Shown: positions 1-6,989, counted from the first letter of the stretch. The stretch: DNA of 10,934 bases from CAYVJW01 sp964451885 (GCA_964451885.1 CAYVJW010000053.1:1-10934); one strand, 5' to 3'. The notes: generated from the sequence alone by a model not told the origin. Program-made: numbers and translations.

Positions 1-74
1 ATTAAATAGTCTTGTTCACGGAAAAAAGAATTACGAAAATCACATCAAAAAAGAAAGCTAATTACGGGTATGTC

Positions 75-108
75 AAAACGGGAGCATCCAGGCGGATGCT
101 CCCATTTT
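75..108 (-). terminator. Intrinsic terminator of the three-gene signalling operon
   Basis: A perfect 10-bp GC-rich stem (GGGAGCATCC at 80-89 paired with GGATGCTCCC at 94-103) closes an AGGC loop. It is flanked by AAAA (75-78) and TTTT (105-108), so it can work in both directions. On the minus strand the stem is followed by GTTTT, 44 bases after the TAG stop of the last operon gene. This is the only strong hairpin downstream of that operon. The rest of 1-151 shows no gene or other recognisable signal. Confidence 0.85.
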
Positions 109-151
109 CGACGTTCTCGATTACATGATCATGTTGTTTGTCAGGCATAGC

Positions 152-1072
152 CTAAAGATCGATGGTTGCTTCAACTGTGTTTCCACAGCCAATATACTGA
201 AGACTGCTAAAACCCTTCTTGGCCATAGCAATCCCACGGCCATGGTTATCAAGGGCGCGTTTGGCACTGAACTCCATGTAGTCGGTGGGGTCGAATCCCT
301 TGCCTACATCCGTGATCACGAACGTGATTTTCGTGTCCGTCTTTCTGTAGGCAACATCCACAATTTTGTTCGCATTTTCCGGCAGAGAAAGCCGGCGCTC
401 CACCTCTTTCTGCAATTTGCCCTGTCTGTTCAGCTCTGATTTTTCATCGTACGTGATACCTGCGTTTCCGTGTTCTACCGCGTTAAGCAGAAGCTCCGTA
501 AGCACCATCAAGTGGGCTTCCGGATTCGGACAGGCTTTCGCCAGCATAGTTGCATTATCTCTGGCATCCTGGATGCTTTTGAAGCGCAGGTTGATTGAGT
601 TCAGGCTTTGAATAAATGATGCCGCTGTGTTCAGTTCTCCCAACATTTCTTGGTTCCGATCTCTTTCTTCTAGAACCGATTTGATGAGAGACAGCAACTG
701 ATCTTTGTCAAGAGGTTTGGTTATGTACCCTTGTGCACCGGCCTCCAAACCCGCTTGCATGTTTTCAGGTTCGCCAAGTCCCGTTTGGAGAATCACCAAC
801 ATGTTCTTCAGTGCCGAATCCTTTCTCATGATCCGGAGAACATCCAGGCCGCTTATACCTGGCATCATGATATCCAAAAGTACGAGGTCAAATTTGTCAG
901 GATCCTTCTTCAAAACTTCCAGAGCCGCTTCCCCAGTCTCGACCTGCTCCAATTCACTATCAAGATGGCAGGGATGTCGATTTCTTTTCGGCGTGAGTGT
1001 ACGGGTGAGTGAGGAAAGGTTCCGCAGATTATCATCAACCAACAAGAACCGGTATTTTCTATCGTTGCTCAT
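152..1072 (-). CDS. Response regulator with C-terminal RsbW/SpoIIAB-like ATPase domain (REC-HATPase_c_2)
   Basis: This is a cytoplasmic 306-aa protein with two parts. Residues about 7-136 form a receiver domain: acidic pair D13-D14, phosphoacceptor D67 in LLDIMMPG, T97 and K119. The stretch between helix 1 and strand 2 (about residues 26-46) is some nine residues longer than usual. Residues about 165-306 form a GHKL ATPase of the anti-sigma kinase type, with an N-box ELLLNAVEHGN (N197), a G1 box DVGKGFD (D255) and a G2-like HGRGIAMA. There is no histidine phosphoacceptor helix and no DNA-binding domain. The expected role is phosphorylation-gated ATP or partner binding as the last step of the upstream kinase chain. 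By family analogy the partner could be an anti-sigma or STAS-type protein, but none is encoded here. The start ATG overlaps the upstream stop as ATGA and follows AAGGGGGA by 8 bases, so translation is probably coupled. The gene ends in TAG. Confidence 0.9.
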   Translation of the reverse strand: MSNDRKYRFLLVDDNLRNLSSLTRTLTPKRNRHPCHLDSELEQVETGEAALEVLKKDPDKFDLVLLDIMMPGISGLDVLRIMRKDSALKNMLVILQTGLGEPENMQAGLEAGAQGYITKPLDKDQLLSLIKSVLEERDRNQEMLGELNTAASFIQSLNSINLRFKSIQDARDNATMLAKACPNPEAHLMVLTELLLNAVEHGNAGITYDEKSELNRQGKLQKEVERRLSLPENANKIVDVAYRKTDTKITFVITDVGKGFDPTDYMEFSAKRALDNHGRGIAMAKKGFSSLQYIGCGNTVEATIDL

Positions 1073-2238
1073 GATTCGATTCCCCCTTTATATTGAAGTT
1101 TTTGGTCCATAGGTAGCCACACTATGAAAATTGCGCCACCGTCAGGGTGATTTTTCGCATGGATCGTTCCATTGTGTCCTTCGACGAACCCCTTTGCAAG
1201 ATCCAGTCCCAATCCTGTACCTCCGCTTGGCTGCATTCTTGATAACTGTTGGTATCGCTCAAAAATGAGAGCCAGTTCTTTCGGCGGGATGCCGCGACCG
1301 TGATCTCGCACGCTAATTTTAATACCTGACGAGCCGTTGAGGTCCTCTTCGGAAAAGGTTATCTCAATTTTTTCGCCGCTGGTATTAAACTTGATTGCGT
1401 TGGAGAGAAGATTTTGGAATATGCGCCCAATTTTCTCTCGATCCCCGATGATAAGAAGATCAAACAGTGGTTTGTTGATCTCGATGGTCTGGTCGGTCTC
1501 CGAAGCCCATCTTTCGAACATTTTTGCGGTATTTTCTGCAAGCTCGAACAGGTCTATCTCCTCCATACGGAATCTCATTTTTCCGGATTCGATCTTGGAA
1601 ATATCCAGGAGATCGGAAAGCATCCTGTTGAGTCCGTTTGCAGCGTCATAGATTTCAGCAGCCATCTCGTGAATATCAGCCAGTGTTTTGTCGTCGGCCG
1701 TTTCGTCCATGATGTTCCGGGCATTCGGCCCTATTGCATTTAAAGGAGTCCTGATGTCGTGGCTCATACTGGCGAGAAACGAGCTTTTGGCAAGGCTAGC
1801 TCTCTCTGCAGCATCCTTGGCCGTGAGGAGAGCTATCTGTGACTGTGTAAGCACGCCGACTTGCATTGCATTGTTCACCCTTGTCTGAAACATGCTCGTG
1901 GAGATCTTATCGACAAGCGTTGGTTTTTGGATAAGGTCGAGTCCGCCGACTCGCAAAGCCCTCCCTTCGTCTTCTTTACTCGAAAGAGTGCTAATAAAGA
2001 TTACTGGCACTTTCTTTGTTTGTTCGTTCGCTTTTATCCTCTCACATACTTCATACCCATTCATTCCGGGCATCATGATGTCCAGAAGCACAAGATCAAA
2101 CTTTTGCTTGCTGATCAACTTGAGAGCGGTCTGACCGTCTTTTGCGTACGTGGTGATGCAACTCTCACCCAGTACCTTTTTCAAGACAACGAAACTTATA
2201 CGGTCATCATCTGCTATCAAAACATTAGGAAGGTTCAT
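1069..2238 (-). CDS. Hybrid receiver-histidine kinase (REC-HisKA-HATPase_c), soluble
   Basis: This 389-aa cytoplasmic protein has an N-terminal receiver domain at about residues 4-120: acidic triad D10-D12, phosphoacceptor D53 in LLDIMMPG, S83/T84 and K105. A linker leads to a HisKA helix with H160 in SHDIRTPLN. A GHKL ATPase follows, with N-box NLLSNAIKFN near residues 272-281, G1 DHGRGIP, F box FERYQQL and G2 GGTGLGL. It likely accepts phosphate, or is gated by phosphorylation, on D53 and then passes phosphate to the downstream receiver. The open frame extends to 2271, but the ATG at 2238 is chosen. It forms an ATGA overlap with the upstream stop, follows GGAGGT by 6 bases, and places MNLPNVLIADDD in the normal receiver position. 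The kinase half closely duplicates that of the upstream gene. It has no membrane segment. Confidence 0.92.
   Translation of the reverse strand: MNLPNVLIADDDRISFVVLKKVLGESCITTYAKDGQTALKLISKQKFDLVLLDIMMPGMNGYEVCERIKANEQTKKVPVIFISTLSSKEDEGRALRVGGLDLIQKPTLVDKISTSMFQTRVNNAMQVGVLTQSQIALLTAKDAAERASLAKSSFLASMSHDIRTPLNAIGPNARNIMDETADDKTLADIHEMAAEIYDAANGLNRMLSDLLDISKIESGKMRFRMEEIDLFELAENTAKMFERWASETDQTIEINKPLFDLLIIGDREKIGRIFQNLLSNAIKFNTSGEKIEITFSEEDLNGSSGIKISVRDHGRGIPPKELALIFERYQQLSRMQPSGGTGLGLDLAKGFVEGHNGTIHAKNHPDGGAIFIVWLPMDQKLQYKGGIES
1098..1840 (-). repeat. Duplicated kinase-core DNA, copy 1 (in the REC-kinase gene)
   Basis: This stretch encodes the HisKA-HATPase core of the receiver-kinase gene and aligns along its length with 2255-2990. 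Identical blocks include GTCAGGGTGATTTT, TGTCCTTCGACGAA, GCATTCGGCCC/TCCTATTGCATT and CTGATGTCGTGGCTCATAC. By eye the identity is high at both DNA and protein level, with small indels near the 3' end. Boundaries are approximate. The receiver domain and the CHASE/GAF regions are not part of the repeat. Confidence 0.75.
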
Positions 2239-4523
2239 TTTGACACCTCCATTCCGTTTTTCGGCAGCCACGCTAAGAAGATTGCGCCGCCGTCAGGGTG
2301 ATTTTGTGCATAAACCTTTCCACCATGTCCTTCGACGAATCCCTTCACAAGATCCAGACCCAATCCCGTACCGCCGCTTGACTGTCTTCTTGTCAACTGT
2401 TGATACGGATTGAAAATGTGTTTTAGATCTTTCATCGGTATACCGGGACCGTGATCTCTCACGATAAGTTCAATACCTGCCGAGCCTTTGAAGTCCATTT
2501 CGGACAAGATCACGTCGACTGTCTTTCCGCTTGCATTGAACTTGATTGCGTTGGACAAGAGATTTTGGATTAAGCGTCCAATTTTATCCAGATCGCCGAT
2601 GATGGTGGGTTCAAATGATGGTTTGGTGATTTCGATGATCTGATCGGTTTCGGAAGCCCAGCGTTCGAAGATTTTTGCTGAACTTTTTATAAGTTCATAT
2701 AGGTTAACTTTCTCTTTCCGATACTCCATTTTTCCGGATTCAATCTTGGAAATATCCAGGAGATCGGTAAGCATTTTGGTGAACCCGCTTGCAGCATCGT
2801 GGATTTCAGAAGCCGTCTCGTGAATATCTGCCAGCGCTTCGTCGCCTGCTGTTTCGTCCATGATGGTCCGGGCATTCGGTCCTATTGCATTCAAAGGTGT
2901 TCTGATGTCGTGGCTCATACCGGCGAGAAACGAACTTTTAGCCTTGTTTGCTTGCTCCGCATCATTCTTGGCTGTTCGGAGGGATATCTCAGTATTCTTG
3001 AGCGTGATAATCGCGGCCAGGGTGTTGCTCAAGGTGACCAAAAATTCCTTTTCCCCCCTGTAGGGGACATGTCCTGCTGGCATCTGCAGGTTTAGAACTC
3101 CCAGTTCCTGAACAGGAATGCAGTGGTCTGCGTGAGGCTGCATATCCTCGAAGCGGATGCTGTGCTCTGCGCAAAGATTGTCTCTGAAGAGGGATTTCCG
3201 ATCTTTCATTGCCATACCGCAGAGGCATTCTCCAGGTGCTATACGGAGGCACTTTTTGTACTTTGAGCCTTTATTGCTTTCTGCACAAAACATCAGATAG
3301 CCGGATTTTTTATCTAGTGTGAGAAAGGTGGTCTGGAGATTGTGCTTGATGCGTGGGTTTTTGTTGAACGCGAACCATTCGAGTAGCTTTTTCATGAATT
3401 CCTGTAACGATTCCTGTTTTGATTTCGGATCCCCTAACAGCTTTATAGCCAGGTTTAGAAACCCGTTCAGATCGGCGCCGTTCTGAGCCAGAGTTCGTTG
3501 CTTCTGTTCCTCCTGTGTTTGATTGATTCGTTTGTCCACGATCCAAAAGTAGTAGAACAGGAAAGAGACGAGGAACAGGCCTATCGTTACGGGAAGGTAG
3601 AGGAGAGAGGTTTTTTGAGCGTTAAGATAGCTTTTCGAGGGACATGCATTCACGCTCCATGTTCTCCCCGCGATCTCAAAAGTTTGTTTGTACAAGAGGG
3701 TTTTATCATACGGCACACGCTTACTCTCATACAAAAGCTTTTTTTCTTCCTGAGTCGATTCGTCTTCTATCCAGAGAAAAACCCAGTCTTCCTCTCTGGA
3801 GTAGAAGGATTCTACGATGTCGATCACCCGAAAAACGCCCAATACGAAACCTTTGAACTCGGACATTCCTTCGTGATCGACAATGATCGGAATAAAAACA
3901 AGAAACGAGAGACTGTCCGATTTTTCCTGCACCAGTGTTATACTGGAGGTGGCCAAAGTTTTTCCCGTTTTCATAGATTCGTTGAGAGTGGAAACACGTA
4001 TTGGATTTGATGAGATATCGAATCCAAGAGCTTCTTCATTCCCATTGAATGGCTCCACATAGTAAACGGGAAAGTAACGGGGCTTTTCCTCGACAGGAAC
4101 CATAATTCCCTGAGTCTTGCGTTTGGTGAACTGAAAATCAGGGAATTCAGCGCGTCTAGCCGTTTCGTAGGCCTCTCGCTGATTCCGTTTGACCAGAGGA
4201 ATCCATTCCAAAGCCTGAATGCCAACGTGGTGATTATTGATCACTATTTGAGCTTCCTTTCTGAATAGCTCAGGAGACACTGTTTTGTTATTTCTAAACA
4301 GTGTGGCTAAGGCATTCATGACCCCAATATTGAACTCAATGGCGTGATAGAAGGAATCCTTATAATGAGTCATTGTTTGCCGGAACTGCGCCTTAATTTT
4401 TTTCTGTTTCAGGTCATAGGCAATAAAGGCAAACAATGTCGATGTTGTGCCTATTGTCAGGATGAGAAGCGCGAGTATGATGAATCTTTGATGTCGTCTA
4501 AGATGTTTGGTAAGTATTTTCAT
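2235..4523 (-). CDS. Membrane sensor histidine kinase, CHASE-GAF-HisKA-HATPase_c
   Basis: This is the 762-aa first gene of the operon. Transmembrane segment 1 spans about residues 14-35. An extracytoplasmic CHASE-type sensor follows at about 70-260 (recognisable by GIQALEWIPLV and the YYVEPFNGNEEALGFD stretch). Transmembrane segment 2 is at about 305-327. A cytoplasmic GAF-like domain at about 355-508 carries a dense Cys/His cluster (C425, C433, C435, C451, H454, H464, H467, C468). The kinase core has H538 in SHDIRTPLN, an N-box NLLSNAIKFN near 652-661, G1 DHGPGIP, F box NPYQQL and G2 GGTGLGL. CHASE domains bind small extracellular ligands, but the ligand here is unknown. It should autophosphorylate and signal to the two downstream receivers. 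The frame opens at 4535, but the ATG at 4523 has GGAG six bases upstream while the earlier ATG has no Shine-Dalgarno site, so the shorter form is preferred. Confidence 0.9.
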   Translation of the reverse strand: MKILTKHLRRHQRFIILALLILTIGTTSTLFAFIAYDLKQKKIKAQFRQTMTHYKDSFYHAIEFNIGVMNALATLFRNNKTVSPELFRKEAQIVINNHHVGIQALEWIPLVKRNQREAYETARRAEFPDFQFTKRKTQGIMVPVEEKPRYFPVYYVEPFNGNEEALGFDISSNPIRVSTLNESMKTGKTLATSSITLVQEKSDSLSFLVFIPIIVDHEGMSEFKGFVLGVFRVIDIVESFYSREEDWVFLWIEDESTQEEKKLLYESKRVPYDKTLLYKQTFEIAGRTWSVNACPSKSYLNAQKTSLLYLPVTIGLFLVSFLFYYFWIVDKRINQTQEEQKQRTLAQNGADLNGFLNLAIKLLGDPKSKQESLQEFMKKLLEWFAFNKNPRIKHNLQTTFLTLDKKSGYLMFCAESNKGSKYKKCLRIAPGECLCGMAMKDRKSLFRDNLCAEHSIRFEDMQPHADHCIPVQELGVLNLQMPAGHVPYRGEKEFLVTLSNTLAAIITLKNTEISLRTAKNDAEQANKAKSSFLAGMSHDIRTPLNAIGPNARTIMDETAGDEALADIHETASEIHDAASGFTKMLTDLLDISKIESGKMEYRKEKVNLYELIKSSAKIFERWASETDQIIEITKPSFEPTIIGDLDKIGRLIQNLLSNAIKFNASGKTVDVILSEMDFKGSAGIELIVRDHGPGIPMKDLKHIFNPYQQLTRRQSSGGTGLGLDLVKGFVEGHGGKVYAQNHPDGGAIFLAWLPKNGMEVSK
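2255..2990 (-). repeat. Duplicated kinase-core DNA, copy 2 (in the CHASE-GAF kinase gene)
   Basis: This is the partner of the 1098-1840 copy. The two lie in direct orientation, with the receiver-coding segment between them. The shared protein blocks include KSSFLA-MSHDIRTPLNAIG, LLDISKIESGKM, FERWASETDQ and NLLSNAIKFN. This fits a tandem duplication of a kinase gene followed by a swap of the input region. Boundaries are approximate. Confidence 0.75.
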
Positions 4524-4587
4524 TCGAAGCTCCATTGCTTGTTGTGGGAGGATTTATCGATCAAGGGGCATACTCATACAAACGTTG

Positions 4588-4616
4588 ATTAATTTACTTG
4601 CAATTCGAGATGTCAA
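4588..4616 (-). promoter_or_regulatory. Candidate promoter of the three-gene operon
   Basis: On the minus strand a consensus -35 hexamer TTGACA (4616-4611) is followed, at 17-18 bases, by ATTAAT/TTAATC (about 4593-4588) as a weak -10. The predicted start of transcription would be near 4581, about 58 bases before the ATG at 4523. The -10 match is poor, so an activator may be needed. The adjacent inverted repeat at 4626-4654 would sit near -60, a usual activator position. Confidence 0.4.
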
Positions 4617-4625
4617 AGAGCTGAC

Positions 4626-4654
4626 TCAATAAGAATTAAACTAATTCTTATTGA
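4626..4654. promoter_or_regulatory. Perfect 13-bp inverted repeat, candidate regulator-binding site
   Basis: TCAATAAGAATTA (4626-4638) and TAATTCTTATTGA (4642-4654) are exact reverse complements separated by AAC. The repeat is AT-rich and has no T-tract on the minus strand, so it is a poor terminator. It lies 10 bases upstream of the TTGACA of the operon promoter. A dimeric DNA-binding protein is the more likely user, but its identity is unknown. A role as a weak terminator for the kinase gene at 4765-6732 cannot be excluded. Confidence 0.5.
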
Positions 4655-4691
4655 ATACTTGTTTTTCCGTTCTCCCAGCTAACATCTGTTT

Positions 4692-4720
4692 TGCCGGAAG
4701 AAAGCGGCAGGAGTTTTTTT
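4692..4720 (+). terminator. Weak terminator-like hairpin, facing the plus strand
   Basis: TGCCG (4692-4696) pairs with CGGCA (4705-4709) around an 8-base loop. GGAG and seven T's (4714-4720) follow. The order hairpin-then-T's fits the plus strand, although both flanking genes are on the minus strand. The stem is short and separated from the T-run. If it works, it would stop antisense transcripts. The rest of 4524-4764 is AT-rich with no credible open frame. Confidence 0.3.
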
Positions 4721-4764
4721 AGTTTTTATTTATTAATAAGTCAATGAAGATGTTTGTTAAACCC

Positions 4765-6732
4765 TTATGTGGCTTTCGGTAATGTAAACCAAAAGGTTGT
4801 CCCCTTGTTTTCCGCGGACTTAAACCCGATTTTCCCTCTCGAAAACTCAATCATCAGTTTCGCCGCATAAAGCCCCAGCCCTGACCCTTGGGTATCTGTT
4901 TTCGTGACGTTAAAGGCGCGGAAAAATTGGTTAAATACCCGGGGCTGTTCTAACTTTGGAATCCCGAGTCCGTTATCTATGACTTCACAGAGGACGTGGT
5001 TTTGTTTTGGTGAAATTTTGATCGTGATTTTCCCGTCTTTCGGAGTGTATTTTATAGAGTTCGAAATCAGGTTTGACATCACTTGGTTAAAGACATTCTC
5101 ATCAGCAAAAGCCTTAGGCCGATCAACTTTACAATCCATACAGGCAAATTCCAGTGTTTGGGATTTTTCATCCATGAGAGGTTTTATTTCTTTAATAATT
5201 GTGTTTGTCATCTTTTCTACATCTATTATCTGAGGATTCATCAGCATGGTTCCCGCATCAAGCCGCGCTACATTGAGAAGGTTGTTTACCAGCATGATCA
5301 TCCGGTTATTTGAGGATGAAGCCTGTTCTAGCATCTCCCGCTGTTCTCGGGATATTGCTCCGGCGTCTCCATCCAAAAGCATTTCTAGCAGCCATTTCAA
5401 AGCCGAAAGTGGCGTTCGGAGCTGATGGGAAGCCAGCGTTACAAATTCCGTTTTTACGCGATCAACGGCTTTTGCTTTCGTAACATCCCGATCGATTTCT
5501 ACTAAAAACCTGAGTATGCCTTTTTCATCGACCAGAGGGGCAATATGGACTTCAGCGAAATATTCTTCCCCGTTTTTTCGTTCTCCTTTCAGTTCTCCAA
5601 TAAAGGTTTTGTTCTTTTTTATCACCCTATTCCAAATTTTCTGATATTCGACAGAACCGAGTTTTTTACTCCAGAGAAGCGGTTTTTTCAAAATTTCTCT
5701 GCGGGGATAACCGGTAATTTCTTCCGCGGCCTTATTAGCGTAGAGAATTTTCATATTCGCATCGGCAATCATAATATGGTCGGATGCTCCTTCGACCGCC
5801 AGTTGGAATTTTTTCAAATCTTCCGCCAGGCGTTGGGAAAAGTTTTTTTGTGATTTCACTTCCTTTAGCATACTACCGATTTCTTTCTTTTGATCTTCTG
5901 ATTTATTTTTTTGTTTTTCAATTTTTATAAGGTGCTTGCCTATTTTGCCCCGGGATTTTTGTATAACTTTCGCCATATTATTAAAAGCCTCGCTCACTTC
6001 TCCGATTTCATCTTTATTTATTACGGAGATTTCATAATCAAAATGCTCCAACTTCATTTCCCGTATTCCTTTTTGAAGTTCGCCAAGGGCATTTTGGACG
6101 GAGAAGCGAAGCCTTATTCCGAGAAAAATAGAAACCAGAAAAGTAAATAGGACGCTCAAAATCATAATCTTCCCGGCCTGGGACTCTTTTCTTAGCGCTT
6201 GAACTTGCGCGCGTTTTAGGTCTGCTTTTTCTTTCTTTACTGAAAATTTCAGAAGATCGTCGGTTGACGCGAGCAGTGGATTTAATTCTGAAATCTCTTT
6301 TTCTTTTGCTGTTTTTTCTTCCCCTTTATCTACCAGTTGGATGATATTCAAAGAAAGATCATTGAGTTCATTAAAAGATTGTTTCAATTCTTCCGGAATT
6401 CTTAATTCTGGGATAACACTGAATTTATCTATATATGAGGAACTTTTTCTTAAAAATTTTGCTTCAATTTCCTGTTTTTTAATGTAAAAAATTCCCAGAT
6501 TTTTTGTGTCTTTCGTTGCTACATAATCCGAAATTGCTCGAAATTTTTGCAGATAATCAACCCTCAATGTTTCCATTTCAAAGGCCTCTTCTGCTTCTTT
6601 TTTTATGTTCTCAACAGATTTATTTAATGTCTGAATATAATAAAAGCTTGTCACGCCGATTGTGAATGTAAAAAGCGCAAGGGTTAAAAACCCTAGCGTA
6701 ATTTTCGTAGCAAGTCGGATGTTGTTAAACAT
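4765..6732 (-). CDS. Membrane sensor histidine kinase, 4HB/CHASE3-like-HAMP-PAS-HisKA-HATPase_c
   Basis: This 655-aa inner-membrane kinase has transmembrane segments at about residues 11-33 and 188-206. They enclose a roughly 150-residue helical, charged extracytoplasmic region like the 4HB_MCP or CHASE3 sensors. A HAMP linker (about 207-262) and a lysine-rich coiled coil (about 263-305) follow. A PAS domain (about 309-420, with AVEGASDHIMIAD and ILYANKAAEEITGY) precedes the kinase core. The core has H436 in ASHQLRTPLSALKW, an N-box NLISNSIKYTP (N558), G1 DNGLGIP (D586) and G2 GSGLGL. The SHQLRTP/LLDGDAG form is the one I associate with Patescibacteria kinases. No response regulator is adjacent, so the partner must be elsewhere or one of the receivers at 152-2238. 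The ATG at 6732 has no Shine-Dalgarno site. AT content is clearly higher than in the operon downstream. Confidence 0.93.
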   Translation of the reverse strand: MFNNIRLATKITLGFLTLALFTFTIGVTSFYYIQTLNKSVENIKKEAEEAFEMETLRVDYLQKFRAISDYVATKDTKNLGIFYIKKQEIEAKFLRKSSSYIDKFSVIPELRIPEELKQSFNELNDLSLNIIQLVDKGEEKTAKEKEISELNPLLASTDDLLKFSVKKEKADLKRAQVQALRKESQAGKIMILSVLFTFLVSIFLGIRLRFSVQNALGELQKGIREMKLEHFDYEISVINKDEIGEVSEAFNNMAKVIQKSRGKIGKHLIKIEKQKNKSEDQKKEIGSMLKEVKSQKNFSQRLAEDLKKFQLAVEGASDHIMIADANMKILYANKAAEEITGYPRREILKKPLLWSKKLGSVEYQKIWNRVIKKNKTFIGELKGERKNGEEYFAEVHIAPLVDEKGILRFLVEIDRDVTKAKAVDRVKTEFVTLASHQLRTPLSALKWLLEMLLDGDAGAISREQREMLEQASSSNNRMIMLVNNLLNVARLDAGTMLMNPQIIDVEKMTNTIIKEIKPLMDEKSQTLEFACMDCKVDRPKAFADENVFNQVMSNLISNSIKYTPKDGKITIKISPKQNHVLCEVIDNGLGIPKLEQPRVFNQFFRAFNVTKTDTQGSGLGLYAAKLMIEFSRGKIGFKSAENKGTTFWFTLPKAT

Positions 6733-6769
6733 TATATATTTCTTGATTATAGAGTTCTAAAATCTGTAC

Positions 6770-6798
6770 ATTATATATTAATTTGACGATAAATTCAA
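6770..6798 (-). promoter_or_regulatory. Promoter of the PAS histidine kinase gene
   Basis: On the minus strand, -35 TTGAAT (6798-6793) is separated by exactly 17 bases from a perfect -10 TATAAT (6775-6770). Transcription would start near 6763, giving a leader of about 30 bases to the ATG at 6732. A second TATAAT lies at 6751-6746 but has no good -35 partner. Confidence 0.65.
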
Positions 6799-6814
6799 AT
6801 AAGTTTCCTTGATT

Positions 6815-6842
6815 ATGATTCATGATTCATGATTCATAATTC
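6815..6842. repeat. Heptad tandem repeat ATGATTC, four copies
   Basis: Three exact copies of ATGATTC (6815-6835) and one variant, ATAATTC (6836-6842), run head to tail. The 10-bp palindrome GAAATATTTC (6843-6852) follows directly. The array lies in the divergent intergenic region, about 17 bases upstream of the -35 of the minus-strand kinase promoter. It could be a cooperative binding site or simply slippage-prone DNA. Confidence 0.6.
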
Positions 6843-6989
6843 GAAATATTTCTCTCGAAATTCAACACAATTTTTGAATCCGAGCTTCAATTATCTCCTC
6901 GAGAGGTTACAAAATTCTGGTATAACTTTTTGATTCAAAAACCGGCAATTCGGTTTTACAAAATTTCTCGCTGCTTTTAGGATTTGCGT

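Noticed and set aside
705..1112. 135-aa plus-strand open frame opposite the receiver domain of the last operon gene
   Set aside because: It is a shadow of a well-matched receiver domain and has no promoter or ribosome-binding site.
2236..2271. Upstream start at 2271 for the REC-kinase gene
   Set aside because: It would overlap the preceding gene by 37 bases and add 11 residues before the normal receiver start. The ATG at 2238 has GGAGGT at the right spacing and an ATGA overlap.
1861..2301. 146-aa plus-strand open frame across the junction of the two operon kinases
   Set aside because: It is antisense to the receiver domain and the kinase C-terminus, and no protein motifs are visible. The minus-strand reading is fully explained by known domains.
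3498..4010. 170-aa plus-strand open frame opposite the CHASE kinase gene
   Set aside because: It lies wholly antisense to a convincing coding sequence, has no recognisable domain or ribosome-binding site, and shows the odd composition of a shadow frame.
6815..6842. CRISPR or plasmid-iteron interpretation of the heptad array
   Set aside because: The units are 7 bp with no spacers, far too short for CRISPR. No replication-initiator gene or other origin signal is nearby.
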